A stretch of DNA of 64,000 bases from an uncultured Collinsella sp. (GCA_905209765.1 CAJLUE010000003.1:12151-76150), one strand, 5' to 3'; positions 16,594 to 29,546 are shown, counted from the stretch's first letter. The notes: generated by a model not told the origin, from the sequence alone. Numbers and translations are program-made.

Positions 16594-16794
16594 CTAATGA
16601 ATACCGCGGCCCAAGTCTTCGGCAATTTTGTCTACGCCCTTAAGTGCGGCGCACGTCTTTTTGTTGGAGCAATGCCCCGTGCAAACGCCACCCTGAGCGC
16701 AGTCAGCGCAGGTGCCCTTGCGGTAGATGCGCACGCATACCGCGACAAACGCAATACCGATAACAGCCAGTACAACAATATCGATAGGTGCCAT
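16594..16794 (-). CDS. FeoB-associated Cys-rich membrane protein
   Basis: 66 residues: one N-terminal membrane segment (IDIVVLAVIGIAFVAVCV), then a Cys-rich tail with CADCAQGGVCTGHC and KKTCAAL. This is the usual form of the small protein found with FeoB in Gram-positive bacteria, sometimes called FeoB-associated or attachment-helper protein. It may help ferrous iron handling at the membrane. It follows feoB but lies behind a terminator-like hairpin at 16911-16941 and has its own good Shine-Dalgarno (GGAGG). Confidence 0.85.
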   Translation of the reverse strand: MAPIDIVVLAVIGIAFVAVCVRIYRKGTCADCAQGGVCTGHCSNKKTCAALKGVDKIAEDLGRGIH

Positions 16795-16910
16795 AGCAAG
16801 CCTCCTCTAGTTAACCATCACTTACTTTACCCCATTCTCCACCTACTAAAAAGGGACAGGTTTATTTTGGTTGGTTTTATCTGCGGAAACGTCACATCTC
16901 CCCCACCAAA

Positions 16911-16941
16911 AAGCCCGAGTGTCGCTGGGACACCCGGGCTT
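16911..16941 (-). terminator. Terminator of feoB
   Basis: GCCCGAGTGTC and GACACCCGGGC pair with one mismatch, and the minus strand continues into TTTTTGG. It lies about 30 bases past the feoB stop. The gap to the Cys-rich gene (16795-16910) holds no gene. Confidence 0.75.
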
Positions 16942-16968
16942 GTGAAAGGGGCTAATCCTTATTCGGAC

Positions 16969-19296
16969 TTAAGCGGAAACTGCGGCGGAGGCAGTGTTGG
17001 TCTCATCCTCGTCGGTCCATGCATGCTTGGGCATGGGACGGAAGATCTGGAAGAGCATCGCAACCAGCAGCACGATGGCCACAATCGTCCAGATACCAAA
17101 CTGTCCAAGAACAAGCAGGTTGTAGAACTGGTTGATGAACAGGCCGATCACCCAAGCGAAGGCGCACTCGTAGCCGAGGGCAATCGCGGTCCACTTGCCG
17201 GAATCCATCTGGTTGCGGATGGTACCCATGGCGGCAAAGCACGGAGCGCACAGCAGGTTGAACGCGCCAAAGGCAACGCAAGCGCCCATAGTCGGGAACA
17301 TGCCGGCAAACGCGGTCCACAGGCTCGGGTCGGTCTCTGCGGCGTCAGCCACGGACAGCAGCGAGCCGGCGGTGGCGACAACGTTCTCCTTGGCGACAAG
17401 ACCAGAGACGGACAGTGCTGTTGCCTGCCAGGTGCTAAAGCCGAGCGGGGCGAAGATCCAGGCGATCAGGTTGCCGAGCATGGCAAGCACGGAGTAGTCC
17501 ATGAACTCCTCGGGGATGCCGTCCATCGCAGGCAGGAAGCCAAAGGAACCGTTGTAGCTACCAAAGTTGGACAGGAACCAAACCACGACAGTGGAGGCAA
17601 AGATGACCGTGCCGGCCTTCTTGATAAAGGCCCAGCAGCGCTCCCACACGTGCAGCGCCCAAGAGCGGATCGCCGGGAAGTGGTAGGCAGGAAGCTCCAT
17701 AACAAACGGCGTCGGGCGGCCGGCGAAGAGCTTGGTCTTCTTGAGCATGAGGCCCGAGGCGATGACGGCAAAGACGCCCAGGAAGTAGAAGAGCGGGCTG
17801 ATCCACGCGGCGGTGGTAGAAGAATCGCCGATGATGGAACCCATGAGCAGGGCGATGATCGGCAGCTTGGCGCCACAGGGAATAAACGTGGTGGTCATGA
17901 CCGTCATACGGCGGTCCTTCTCGTTCTCGATGGTCTTGGTGGCCATGACGCCGGGGACGCCGCAGCCCGAGGACACGAGCATGGGGATAAAGGACTTACC
18001 GGACAGGCCAAACCGGCGGAACACGCGGTCCATGATGAAGGCGACGCGGGCCATATAGCCGCAGTCCTCCAGGAAAGACAGCATCACGAACAGCAGGAAC
18101 ATCTGCGGGACGAAGCCGAAGATGGCGCCCAGGCCGCCGACGATACCGTCACAGACGAGCGAATCGACCAGGCCACCGTCCTCGGTGCCGCCCGCCACAA
18201 GGGCATCGTGCACCACGGTGGTGATACCCGGGACATAGGGGCCGTACTGTGCCGGGTCGACCGAATCGGCGTCGTCGCCCGCAGCCTCGACAGCTGCGTC
18301 GTAGGCGTCGCGACCCTGGCCGAGCACATACCAGCCGTCGGTGCCGAAGAGCTGGTCATTGGTGAAGTCGGTCACCGTGCCGCCCAGGGTGGAAACGGCG
18401 ATGTAGTACACACAAAACATGATGATCACAAAGATCGGCAGGCCCAGAATACGGTTGGTAACCACGCGGTCGATCTTCTCGGAAGTGCTCATCTTGGTCG
18501 GAGCCTTGGTGAGGCACTCATCGATAATGTGCGCGATGACGCCATAGCGCTCACCGGTGATGATGGACTCGGCATCGTCGTCGCAGTCTTGCTCGCACTG
18601 GGCGACCAGCTCCTCCACGCGAGCGGCCTTCTCCTTGGTGAGGTTGATGAGCTTGCAGGCGTCCGCATCGCGCTCAAACAGCTTGACGGCGTAATAGCGG
18701 CGTTTGTTGGCGGGAACGCTCGCCGGAAGGTTGTTCTCGATGTGCGTCAGAACGTCCTCGATGGAGGAGTCGAACTTGTGCTCCGGCACCTGGCCCTTGG
18801 AAGCAGCGGACTTCTTGACCTGCTCGAACAGCTCCTTGATGCCCTTGTTCTTAAGAGCCGAAATCATCATAACCGGGCAGCCGAGCTTCTTGGAGAGCTT
18901 GTCCGTGTCGATCTTGTCGCCGTTCTTCTCGACCAAGTCGGCCATGTTGAGGGCGACGACCACGGGCAGGCCGGTCTCGATAACCTGAAGCGCCAGGTAC
19001 AGGTTGCGCTCCAGATTGGTGGCATCGACAACCTGGACGACGACATCGGGCTCGCCGCTCATGAGGTAATCGCGCGAGCACTGCTCCTCGGGGCTGTAGG
19101 GGGAAAGCGAGTAGATGCCGGGGAGGTCCGTGATGGTAACGTTCTTATCGCTTAGGAGCTTGGCCTCCTTTTTCTCAACCGTGACGCCGGGCCAGTTGCC
19201 AACGTAGCCGTTGGCGCCGGTGATCAGGTTGAAAAGCGTGGTCTTGCCGCAGTTGGGGTTACCCGCCAGCGCGACATGGATCTGAGAATCCGCCAT
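16969..19296 (-). CDS. feoB: Ferrous iron transporter FeoB
   Basis: 775 residues. The N-terminal G domain has G1 GNPNCGKTTLFN, G3 DLPGIYSLSPYSPEE and a G4-like NMADLVEKN. The GDI-like helical linker is followed by the membrane domain with the two Gate repeats, the first containing VSSGCGVPGVMATKTIENEK and PCGAKLPI, and CAPCFAAMG in the second. It imports Fe(II) across the cytoplasmic membrane in low-oxygen conditions. A palindrome AAGTTAG-CTAACTT lies in its upstream gap. Two FeoA proteins precede it on the same strand, and a Cys-rich partner follows. The start has AAGGATTG upstream. Confidence 0.96.
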   Translation of the reverse strand: MADSQIHVALAGNPNCGKTTLFNLITGANGYVGNWPGVTVEKKEAKLLSDKNVTITDLPGIYSLSPYSPEEQCSRDYLMSGEPDVVVQVVDATNLERNLYLALQVIETGLPVVVALNMADLVEKNGDKIDTDKLSKKLGCPVMMISALKNKGIKELFEQVKKSAASKGQVPEHKFDSSIEDVLTHIENNLPASVPANKRRYYAVKLFERDADACKLINLTKEKAARVEELVAQCEQDCDDDAESIITGERYGVIAHIIDECLTKAPTKMSTSEKIDRVVTNRILGLPIFVIIMFCVYYIAVSTLGGTVTDFTNDQLFGTDGWYVLGQGRDAYDAAVEAAGDDADSVDPAQYGPYVPGITTVVHDALVAGGTEDGGLVDSLVCDGIVGGLGAIFGFVPQMFLLFVMLSFLEDCGYMARVAFIMDRVFRRFGLSGKSFIPMLVSSGCGVPGVMATKTIENEKDRRMTVMTTTFIPCGAKLPIIALLMGSIIGDSSTTAAWISPLFYFLGVFAVIASGLMLKKTKLFAGRPTPFVMELPAYHFPAIRSWALHVWERCWAFIKKAGTVIFASTVVVWFLSNFGSYNGSFGFLPAMDGIPEEFMDYSVLAMLGNLIAWIFAPLGFSTWQATALSVSGLVAKENVVATAGSLLSVADAAETDPSLWTAFAGMFPTMGACVAFGAFNLLCAPCFAAMGTIRNQMDSGKWTAIALGYECAFAWVIGLFINQFYNLLVLGQFGIWTIVAIVLLVAMLFQIFRPMPKHAWTDEDETNTASAAVSA

Positions 19297-19371
19297 TCAA
19301 TCCTTCTTCCTTGTGTGCCTGCGCTGCTTTCTCCGCGCGGGCTGGATAATGTGCTTCAAAAATGCTGCATT

Positions 19372-19391
19372 AAGTTAGAAATACCTAACTT
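19372..19391. promoter_or_regulatory. DtxR/IdeR-like box upstream of feoB
   Basis: AAGTTAG and CTAACTT are perfect 7-bp arms separated by 6 bases. The TTAG/CTAA half-sites are the kind bound by DtxR/IdeR iron regulators. It lies in the 120-bp feoA-feoB gap, 76 bp before the feoB start, so feoB may have its own iron-controlled promoter. Confidence 0.5.
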
Positions 19392-19418
19392 TATCTGCAG
19401 AAATATACGCCGTAGCCC

Positions 19419-19640
19419 TTACTGGACCTCGACGACGGCCGCCTCCTCCTTGCGGATGGAAAGCTCGTAGCCGCGCACGTTGATCTCGACCGGATCACCG
19501 AGCGGCGCAACCTTCACGACCTTGAACGAAGTGCCCTTGATGAGCCCCAGGTCCATAAGGTGGCGGCGAAGCGCACCCTCACCGTGAAGCTTGACGATGG
19601 TAGAGCTCTCGCCCACCTTAACGTCACCCAACGTCTTCAT
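19419..19640 (-). CDS. feoA: FeoA-domain protein 1
   Basis: 73 residues with the SH3-like FeoA fold: KTLGDVKVGESSTIVKLHGE, MDLGLIKGTSFKVVKVAPLG and NVRGYELSIRKEEA. FeoA is a small cytoplasmic partner that supports FeoB. It is the second of two FeoA genes and lies 40 bases after the first. A GGGGGA ribosome site precedes the ATG. Confidence 0.92.
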   Translation of the reverse strand: MKTLGDVKVGESSTIVKLHGEGALRRHLMDLGLIKGTSFKVVKVAPLGDPVEINVRGYELSIRKEEAAVVEVQ

Positions 19641-19679
19641 CCTCTTGTCCCCCTTTCGGTTTTTATCAAATGCTGCAGA

Positions 19680-19922
19680 CTAACCGACGGTCATGATGTG
19701 CATGGCAACCTTGGAATCGATGCCAAAGCGTGCGCCCAGCACCGTGACGATGATATTGGCACCACTCGAGCTCACCACGTGAATCTCGCTGCCCTCGACA
19801 AAGCCGAGGTCCTTGAGGTGGTGTTTCATGTCCTCATTGCCCTTTACACGAGACACGCGCACGGTTTCGCCTGCTTTTACCATCGAAAGCGGCATGGCCG
19901 GCATCTGCGGTCCGCAAGACAT
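19680..19922 (-). CDS. FeoA-domain protein 2, first gene of the feo operon
   Basis: 80 residues. The FeoA-like core is seen in VKAGETVRVSRVKGNEDMKH, LKDLGFVEGSEIHVVSSSGA and IIVTVLGARFGIDSKVAM. It differs clearly from the neighbouring FeoA, so the two are divergent copies rather than a recent duplication. The start has AGGAG. The upstream region holds a perfect long inverted repeat at 19965-20018. Two FeoA proteins with one FeoB is a known arrangement in Firmicutes and Actinobacteria. Confidence 0.88.
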   Translation of the reverse strand: MSCGPQMPAMPLSMVKAGETVRVSRVKGNEDMKHHLKDLGFVEGSEIHVVSSSGANIIVTVLGARFGIDSKVAMHIMTVG

Positions 19923-19964
19923 GAGTTGCTCCTAACGTCAGTTCGTCCTCAACATCGACGCGAT

Positions 19965-20018
19965 AAAAGTTAACCACGTCTATGTTCGCTATAGTAAACT
20001 AGCACGTGGTTAACTTTT
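19965..20018. promoter_or_regulatory. Paired half-sites at the feo promoter
   Basis: AAAAGTTAACCACGT at 19965-19979 and its exact reverse complement at 20004-20018 flank a 24-base AT-rich centre. The 15-bp arms are identical and each holds GTTAAC. The site begins 43 bp upstream of the first feoA and covers the likely promoter. It looks like a double operator for a metal-dependent repressor. Confidence 0.6.
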
Positions 20019-20065
20019 TGGAAAGGGTCCCCATTCAGATTTCGAAAAAGTTTCCTATACGAAAC

Positions 20066-20101
20066 AAAAAGGCGCGGCAAAGGACCATCCTTTACCGCGC
20101 C
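20066..20101 (-). terminator. Terminator of the HPr gene
   Basis: GGCGCGG-AAAGG and CCTTT-CCGCGCC form a 13-bp stem with one mismatch, followed on the minus strand by TTTTTG. It lies 10 bases beyond the HPr stop. Confidence 0.85.
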
Positions 20102-20110
20102 CTATCATGC

Positions 20111-20359
20111 TTAGAGCGAGAGGTTTCTGATCGACGTGACGCACGAGGCCTCATCCACGCCCGAAACGCGGAAGATAATGTCCTCGCCACACTCGCCGTA
20201 GAGAGCCATGAGGCCCATAACGTCGCGACCGTCGGTATGGCGATCACCGATGCTGACCGACACGTCACTACGATGCTTGGCGATAATGTCATAGAGCAAC
20301 GCAACCGGGCGGGCATGTAGTCCCAACGGATCTTTAATCGTCTTTGTAAACTCGACCAT
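20111..20359 (-). CDS. HPr-family phosphocarrier protein
   Basis: 82 residues from the start at 20359, which has GGGAGGGG upstream. The active-site motif LGLHARPVALL contains the His that takes phosphate from enzyme I in the sugar phosphotransferase system. The region of the regulatory Ser of Gram-positive HPr reads GRDVMGLMALYGECGE. The usual Ser46-Ile-Met pattern (KSIMGVM) is replaced by GRDVMGLM, so phosphorylation by HPr kinase is doubtful. It stands alone rather than next to ptsI, so it may be a second, regulatory HPr-like (Crh/NPr-type) protein. Confidence 0.85.
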   Translation of the reverse strand: MVEFTKTIKDPLGLHARPVALLYDIIAKHRSDVSVSIGDRHTDGRDVMGLMALYGECGEDIIFRVSGVDEASCVTSIRNLSL

Positions 20360-20457
20360 GTCCCCTCCCACGACATCGCACATTCGGCCGGCAAAACCCA
20401 GCCACGTGGTAGTTATTGTAGCGTTAGATGCTTGTCGAGAGCCCCTCCGGATACCCC

Positions 20458-20677
20458 GTGGTCAAAAAGTGGCAAATATGAGTACTGTCACCAATTTAGT
20501 AGCAGCAAAATCGAGAGCAAATTGCCTACTTTGAGCGATTCGAAGAGGTTGAAAGCCGTCAAACGCCATTTAAAGGGGGTTAGATAAATTGATTTTGAGT
20601 CCATTTTTGCTCAAAACCGGCCGATAGATATGACACCTCTTTTGCAACAGTACTCATATTTGGCATTTTTTGACCAC
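20458..20677. mobile_element. 220-bp element with 31-bp terminal inverted repeats (MITE candidate)
   Basis: The left end (20458-20488) and right end (20647-20677) are inverted copies matching at 29 of 31 positions, sharing CAAATATGAGTACTGT. The interior is AT-rich compared with the surroundings and encodes no protein. No clear target duplication is visible. This fits a non-autonomous miniature inverted-repeat transposable element. The rest of the 20360-20781 gap holds only the permease terminator. Confidence 0.6.
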
Positions 20678-20701
20678 AAGGTCCAAAACCATGCCCCAAA
20701 A

Positions 20702-20734
20702 CACAAAAGGAGGGGCCTCGTAAGGCCCCTCCTT
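20702..20734 (-). terminator. Terminator of the amino acid permease
   Basis: AAGGAGGGGCC and GGCCCCTCCTT form a perfect 11-bp stem around 6 bases, followed on the minus strand by TTTGTGTTTTGG. Confidence 0.85.
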
Positions 20735-20781
20735 AGGAAAGGGAATCGATTTATTCCACAGCCGTAGATTAATCCTAGCCG

Positions 20782-22257
<1,476 letters not shown>

Positions 22258-22398
22258 TTATCTATTAAATGTCATCTAAACCCGTCCGAGCTGCAAGTGC
22301 AAACACGGACGGTGCACCTGCTAAGGGGAATGGGGAAAAGGGAGTCAACAAAGCCATCCCCCTTAACGGCGCGAAGCAAACGTCCAGGCGGACGAATA

Positions 22399-22854
22399 CT
22401 ACTTGTTGGGGAAGGAATATCCTTCAACCGTCACGTGCAGCACCACGACGCGGGGATCCGAAGCCTCGGCGATAACACGGTAAGCCTCGTCAATTTCGAT
22501 GACGGCAACGCCGCCGGCGGGAATCGTCACGGTCTCCCCCGTGCCCTCAAAGCGTTCGCGATCGTCGATATCGCTGTAGGCGCGCGTGCAGGTAAGATCG
22601 GCCTTGGAAGCCACCTCGACGGTCAGATCGCCATCGAGCGGGGCGAGCACGGCATGGTAGCGACGGTGACCGACCAAATCGGCAGTAGCCGCCTCGTGGG
22701 CGTTCACCCACCAATACACCAGCGAGTCGCCGATAGAGTACGCCACATCGTGCTGCAGGTCGGCAACACCATCGAGCGCCTGGCCGGTGCGCATCCACTT
22801 CTTGACGGACTTCATCTGAGCGTCGAAATCGGCGCGCGAGTTAAAGACATGCAT
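22399..22854 (-). CDS. ebgC: Beta-galactosidase small subunit (YhcH/YjgK/YiaL family)
   Basis: 151 residues of the YhcH/YjgK/YiaL cupin family to which EbgC belongs: SIGDSLVYWWVNAHEAATAD, LVGHRRYHAVLAPLDGDL and a VTIPAGGVAVIEIDEAYRV strand. In Escherichia coli EbgC is needed for full activity of the EbgA large subunit. The gene begins 3 bases after the ebgA stop, so the two are co-transcribed and coupled. The link to EbgC rests on the family and the position together. Confidence 0.88.
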   Translation of the reverse strand: MHVFNSRADFDAQMKSVKKWMRTGQALDGVADLQHDVAYSIGDSLVYWWVNAHEAATADLVGHRRYHAVLAPLDGDLTVEVASKADLTCTRAYSDIDDRERFEGTGETVTIPAGGVAVIEIDEAYRVIAEASDPRVVVLHVTVEGYSFPNK

Positions 22855-22857
22855 GGC

Positions 22858-25881
<3,024 letters not shown>

Positions 25882-25900
25882 TCATCGTAGTGATTCTTGT

Positions 25901-25999
25901 GCAACCGGTTGTCCTTATCTTACGGGCGATGCAAAATACTGTGCAACCGGTTGTCCGCCGAACGGTCGATTTGGCCGGATTAACGGTGCAACCGGTTGT
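25901..25999. promoter_or_regulatory. Three LacI-type operators at the ebg promoter
   Basis: The palindrome GCAACCGGTTGT occurs at 25901-25912, 25943-25954 and 25988-25999, all identical, with start-to-start distances of 42 and 45 bp (about four helical turns). On the minus strand the middle copy overlaps a plausible -35 (TTGCAC), with TAAGAT 18 bases further as -10, and the first copy lies near the transcription start. Repression with looping between sites is the natural reading. Confidence 0.85.
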
Positions 26000-26242
26000 A
26001 CAACCGCGGCACTTATGTCACCCTGAGTATCGAAACTCAGCGCAAAACATCGTTCTCAAGCTCGTAGGCAACCGCCACGCCCGCTAATATCTCACCCACA
26101 CGAGACGTATTCGATTTCGGCTTGGTTGCAAAACGACACCGGTCACCGGATATCATGAACGCTGTTCAGACGCACTATAGTAAGCTGTATCCGCACTAGC
26201 CCGTACCAGTGACAACATCGACCGCATTTTCCAGGAGACGCC

Positions 26243-27259
26243 ATGATCCAACCAGTTCGCACCGCACCTACGCTTGCCGAGGTTGCCGCAGCTGCCGGCG
26301 TATCGCGCTCCACGGCATCGCGTGCCCTCAACGATTCGCCCCGCATTAGCGAGGAAACCAAAAGGCGCGTCCGCGCGGCGGCCAAGGAAGTCAATTTTGT
26401 CCCCAACGCTCGTGGCCGAGCGCTCGCTGTCGGGCGCACGGAAATCATCGCCGTGCTCGTGACCGAGCCCCTGAGTGAACTCTTCAGCGACCCCACCTAT
26501 AGCGAGTTTTTGAGCGGCATTACCGAGGAACTGTCGGAGTCATCCTATCTGCCCGTTATCTTGCAGGCGTCTTCCACGCATGAGCGCAACCGCGCACGCG
26601 AGCACTTTGAGCGCCGCTCGTTCGACGCCGTGATCGACGTCTCCCCCTACAAGGGCAGCGAGCTGCTCGAGGTGCTGCGCGAGCTGGGCGTGCCCACCGT
26701 GTTGTGCGGCCAGCTCGAGGGTCATCCCTATCGCGATGTGTTCTCGACGGTCTACTCCGACGACGAAGAGGGCGGACGCTTTGCGGCACTCGCCATGAAG
26801 GAGCGCGGGCGCAAAGATATCGTCGCCGTGTTGGGACCGCAAGACAACCCCGCTGTTGTCGACCGCCTGCGCGGCTACCGCGCCGTCTTGGGCGAAGACC
26901 TCCCAGACGCAAACGTTATCTATACCGGCTGGAACAGCGGAGACGGCTATCAGGCCATGCACCAGATCCTCGCGCGCGAGATTGCTTTCGATGGCGTGCT
27001 CTGCGGATCGGACCGTATCGCGGCTGGCGTCATCACCGCACTCAACGAGGCAGGCCTATCCGTTCCGGCGGACGTTTCTGTCGTCGGCTTCGACGATCAC
27101 GAGATTGCGACGCGCTGCGTCCCCGCGCTCACGACCGTCCGCCAGCCCCTGCGCGAAGAAGGCCACATGGCCGCCAACATTGCGCTCGACATGATCAAGG
27201 GCGCCGAGCCCACCACCTCCGTGATGCACATGCAGCTGATCCAGAGAGACTCGCTATAA
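26243..27259 (+). CDS. ebgR: LacI-family repressor of the ebg operon
   Basis: 338 residues. The helix-turn-helix is at residues 6-30 (APTLAEVAAAAGVSRSTASR), followed by hinge ARGRALAVGRTEIIAVLV and a sugar-sensing domain ending in VVGFDDHEIATRCVPALTTV. It is divergent from ebgA, and the three palindromic operators lie between them, about 245 bp from this start. By analogy with EbgR/LacI it represses the beta-galactosidase genes until a galactoside is present. The symbol is assigned from position. The Shine-Dalgarno is CAGGAG. Confidence 0.85.
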   Translation: MIQPVRTAPTLAEVAAAAGVSRSTASRALNDSPRISEETKRRVRAAAKEVNFVPNARGRALAVGRTEIIAVLVTEPLSELFSDPTYSEFLSGITEELSESSYLPVILQASSTHERNRAREHFERRSFDAVIDVSPYKGSELLEVLRELGVPTVLCGQLEGHPYRDVFSTVYSDDEEGGRFAALAMKERGRKDIVAVLGPQDNPAVVDRLRGYRAVLGEDLPDANVIYTGWNSGDGYQAMHQILAREIAFDGVLCGSDRIAAGVITALNEAGLSVPADVSVVGFDDHEIATRCVPALTTVRQPLREEGHMAANIALDMIKGAEPTTSVMHMQLIQRDSL

Positions 27260-27265
27260 GAAACT

Positions 27266-27313
27266 GGGGCAGGCTTTCCGCCAGACAGTTGTTGCGGAAA
27301 GCCTGTCCCGTTT
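27266..27313 (+). terminator. Terminator of ebgR
   Basis: Arms around AGGCTTTCCGC and GCGGAAAGCCT form a 16-bp stem with one mismatch and a 12-base loop containing AGACAG, then GTTTTG. It starts 7 bases after the ebgR stop. Confidence 0.75.
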
Positions 27314-27326
27314 TGAGCGCTCATTC

Positions 27327-27378
27327 TGGGGCACAGTTTCCGTTAGACAGCTCAACCGGAAACTGTGCCCCATTATTT
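27327..27378. repeat. Second hairpin of the same design
   Basis: TGGGGCACAGTTTCCG and CGGAAACTGTGCCCCA are perfect 16-bp arms around a loop that also contains AGACAG, followed by TTATTTTG. Its layout repeats that of the ebgR terminator 60 bp earlier but with different stem bases. Confidence 0.65.
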
Positions 27379-27442
27379 TGCCGGATTCTGGGTCGCACTT
27401 TCCGCGATGCCCGGTCACCCCATGCCCTCACAATCTCGGCGT

Positions 27443-27479
27443 ATAAAAAACGAGGGAAGGCACACGTCCTTCCCTCGTT
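27443..27479 (-). terminator. Terminator of aspS
   Basis: AACGAGGGAAGG and CCTTCCCTCGTT are perfect 12-bp arms around 7 bases, followed on the minus strand by TTTTTTATACG. It lies 24 bases past the aspS stop. Confidence 0.9.
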
Positions 27480-27502
27480 ACGAGCAATATATAGCCGCTC
27501 GC

Positions 27503-29290
27503 CTACATCAGGCGCAGGCTGACGTCCTTGAGCTGGGCGCCGCTAACGGCACTCGGGGCGCCCGACATGAGGTCGGAGCCACTGGCCGTCTTGGGGAACG
27601 CCATAACGTCACGGATGGAGTCGGAACCGGTGAGCAGCATGCACACGCGGTCCAGGCCCAGAGCGAAACCGCCCATCGGGGGCGCACCAAACTTGAGGGC
27701 CTCCATGAGGAAGCCGAACTGAGACTCGGCGCGCTCCTCGGTAAAGCCCAGGAGCTTGAGCATGGACATCTGCATCTCGGCGTTGTGGATACGCATACCG
27801 CCGCCGCCGGCCTCAAAGCCGTCCATGACAAAGTCGTAGGTGCACGAACCGGCTGCCAGCGGATCGGCCTCGATCTTGGCGATGTCGGTCTCGGTCGGCA
27901 GAGTGAACGGCTGGTGCTCGGCGGCATAGGCCTTGCGGTCCTCATCCCAGTGGAACAGCGGGAAGTTGACGACCCACAGGAAGTCGTGACCCTCGCGCTT
28001 GATCTCGAGCGCATTGGCCATGTGGGAACGCATGCCGCCCAGGATCTCGTCAGAGAGCAGGCGCGGGCCGGCGGCAAACATCACAAGGTCGCCGGGCTCG
28101 ACGTCCATGCGCTCGCGCAGAGCCGCCATCTCCTCGTCCGAGAAGAACTTGACGATGGGGCTGTTGATGGAGCCGTCCTCGCGGAAGGCGATCCAGGCCA
28201 GGCCCTTGGCGCCAAACGTGGAGGCCACGCCGGCGAGCTTATCGATCTTGGCACGCGCCCAGGCACCGGCGCCCTTGGCGTTGATGGCCTTGACGACAGA
28301 GCCCTCCTCGTTCGCAGCGGTCGCGAAGACCTTGAACTTGGAGTTGGCAAAGATGTCGGTCAGGTCGACCAGGTGCATGCCGTAGCGGGTATCGGGCTTG
28401 TCGGAGCCATAGGTGTCCATGGCCTCCCAGTAGTTCATGCGACGCAGCGGCGTGGGCATCTCGACACCCATGCGACCGAAGGCATCGGCAAGAACCTCCT
28501 CGAGCGCACTCATGACATCGTTCTGGTCCACGAAGGACATCTCGATATCGACCTGGGTGAACTCGGGCTGACGGTCGGCGCGCAGGTCCTCGTCGCGGAA
28601 GCACTTGGCAACCTGGTAGTAGCGCTCGACGCCACCGACCATGAGCAGCTGCTTCAGGAGCTGCGGGGACTGCGGCAGGGCGTAGAAGTTGCCCGGCTGG
28701 ATGCGGCTGGGGACGATGAAGTCGCGGGCGCCCTCGGGCGTAGACTTGAACAGGGAGGGCGTCTCGACCTCCATGAACTCACGGTTGTGCAGCGCCTCGC
28801 GAATGGCAAAGGTGAAGTCGGAGCGCAGCTTGAGGTTGGCCATCATCTCGGGACGGCGGAGGTCCAGATAGCGATAGCGCAGGCGAGTGTCCTCGCTGGT
28901 CTCGATGCCGTCCTCGATCTGGAACGGCGGGGTGACGGACGTGTTGAGCACCTCGGCGTGGTCGGTCAGGACCTCGATCTCGCCGGTCGCGAGCTTGGTG
29001 TTGGTGGTCTCCTCGCCACGGGAGCGCACGACGCCGTGGATCTTGATGGGCCACTCGGGACGCATGGTCTCGGCGATCTTAAAGGCGTCGCCGTCGGAGT
29101 GCTCGGGGTCGAAGGTGAGCTGCGTGATGCCCTCGCGGTCGCGAAGGTCGCAGAAAATAAGGCCGCCGTGGTCACGGCGACGGCTCACCCAACCGGTGAG
29201 GGTGACCTCTTCGCCCACGTTCTCGCGGCGAAGCTCGCCGCAGGTACGGGTGTGCATGGAATGCTCGTCGATGGGACGGGTCTGGCTCAT
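27503..29290 (-). CDS. aspS: Aspartyl-tRNA synthetase
   Basis: 595 residues, the bacterial-type length. It has the N-terminal OB fold (VTLTGWVSRRRDHGGLIFCD), class II motif 2 (FRDEDLRADRQPEFTQVDIE), the bacterial GAD insertion, and motif 3 (FALGLDRVCMLLTGSDSIRD). It charges tRNA-Asp. Whether it also charges tRNA-Asn cannot be told here. The stretch between 29291 and 29546 separates it from the divergent serB and holds the promoters. Confidence 0.96.
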   Translation of the reverse strand: MSQTRPIDEHSMHTRTCGELRRENVGEEVTLTGWVSRRRDHGGLIFCDLRDREGITQLTFDPEHSDGDAFKIAETMRPEWPIKIHGVVRSRGEETTNTKLATGEIEVLTDHAEVLNTSVTPPFQIEDGIETSEDTRLRYRYLDLRRPEMMANLKLRSDFTFAIREALHNREFMEVETPSLFKSTPEGARDFIVPSRIQPGNFYALPQSPQLLKQLLMVGGVERYYQVAKCFRDEDLRADRQPEFTQVDIEMSFVDQNDVMSALEEVLADAFGRMGVEMPTPLRRMNYWEAMDTYGSDKPDTRYGMHLVDLTDIFANSKFKVFATAANEEGSVVKAINAKGAGAWARAKIDKLAGVASTFGAKGLAWIAFREDGSINSPIVKFFSDEEMAALRERMDVEPGDLVMFAAGPRLLSDEILGGMRSHMANALEIKREGHDFLWVVNFPLFHWDEDRKAYAAEHQPFTLPTETDIAKIEADPLAAGSCTYDFVMDGFEAGGGGMRIHNAEMQMSMLKLLGFTEERAESQFGFLMEALKFGAPPMGGFALGLDRVCMLLTGSDSIRDVMAFPKTASGSDLMSGAPSAVSGAQLKDVSLRLM

Positions 29291-29546
29291 ACCAGTGATC
29301 CTCCTTTATGGATCTGTGCCGCCCCGTGTCGTTCCGGGCGGCGTCGTACAGATTTGCCCAGCCTGCGTAAACCGCGCAGCCAGACATGGCGTTCTATCTT
29401 ATCGCACCTGTGCCGATGTGCCGCGGAAAAGTGGCTCCTGCCCAAAGACTTGACGGAGACGAAACAATTGACGCACCGCGGCGCCCGCCCGCGCTCGTCA
29501 CGTGCGACAATATGCCCCAATAAAACAGCACTTGGAAAGGCCCGTC

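Noticed and set aside
16597..19155. 852-codon open frame on the plus strand
   Set aside because: Shadow of feoB and its neighbour on the minus strand; composition (His/Asp/Gly/Arg-rich) is typical of antisense frames.
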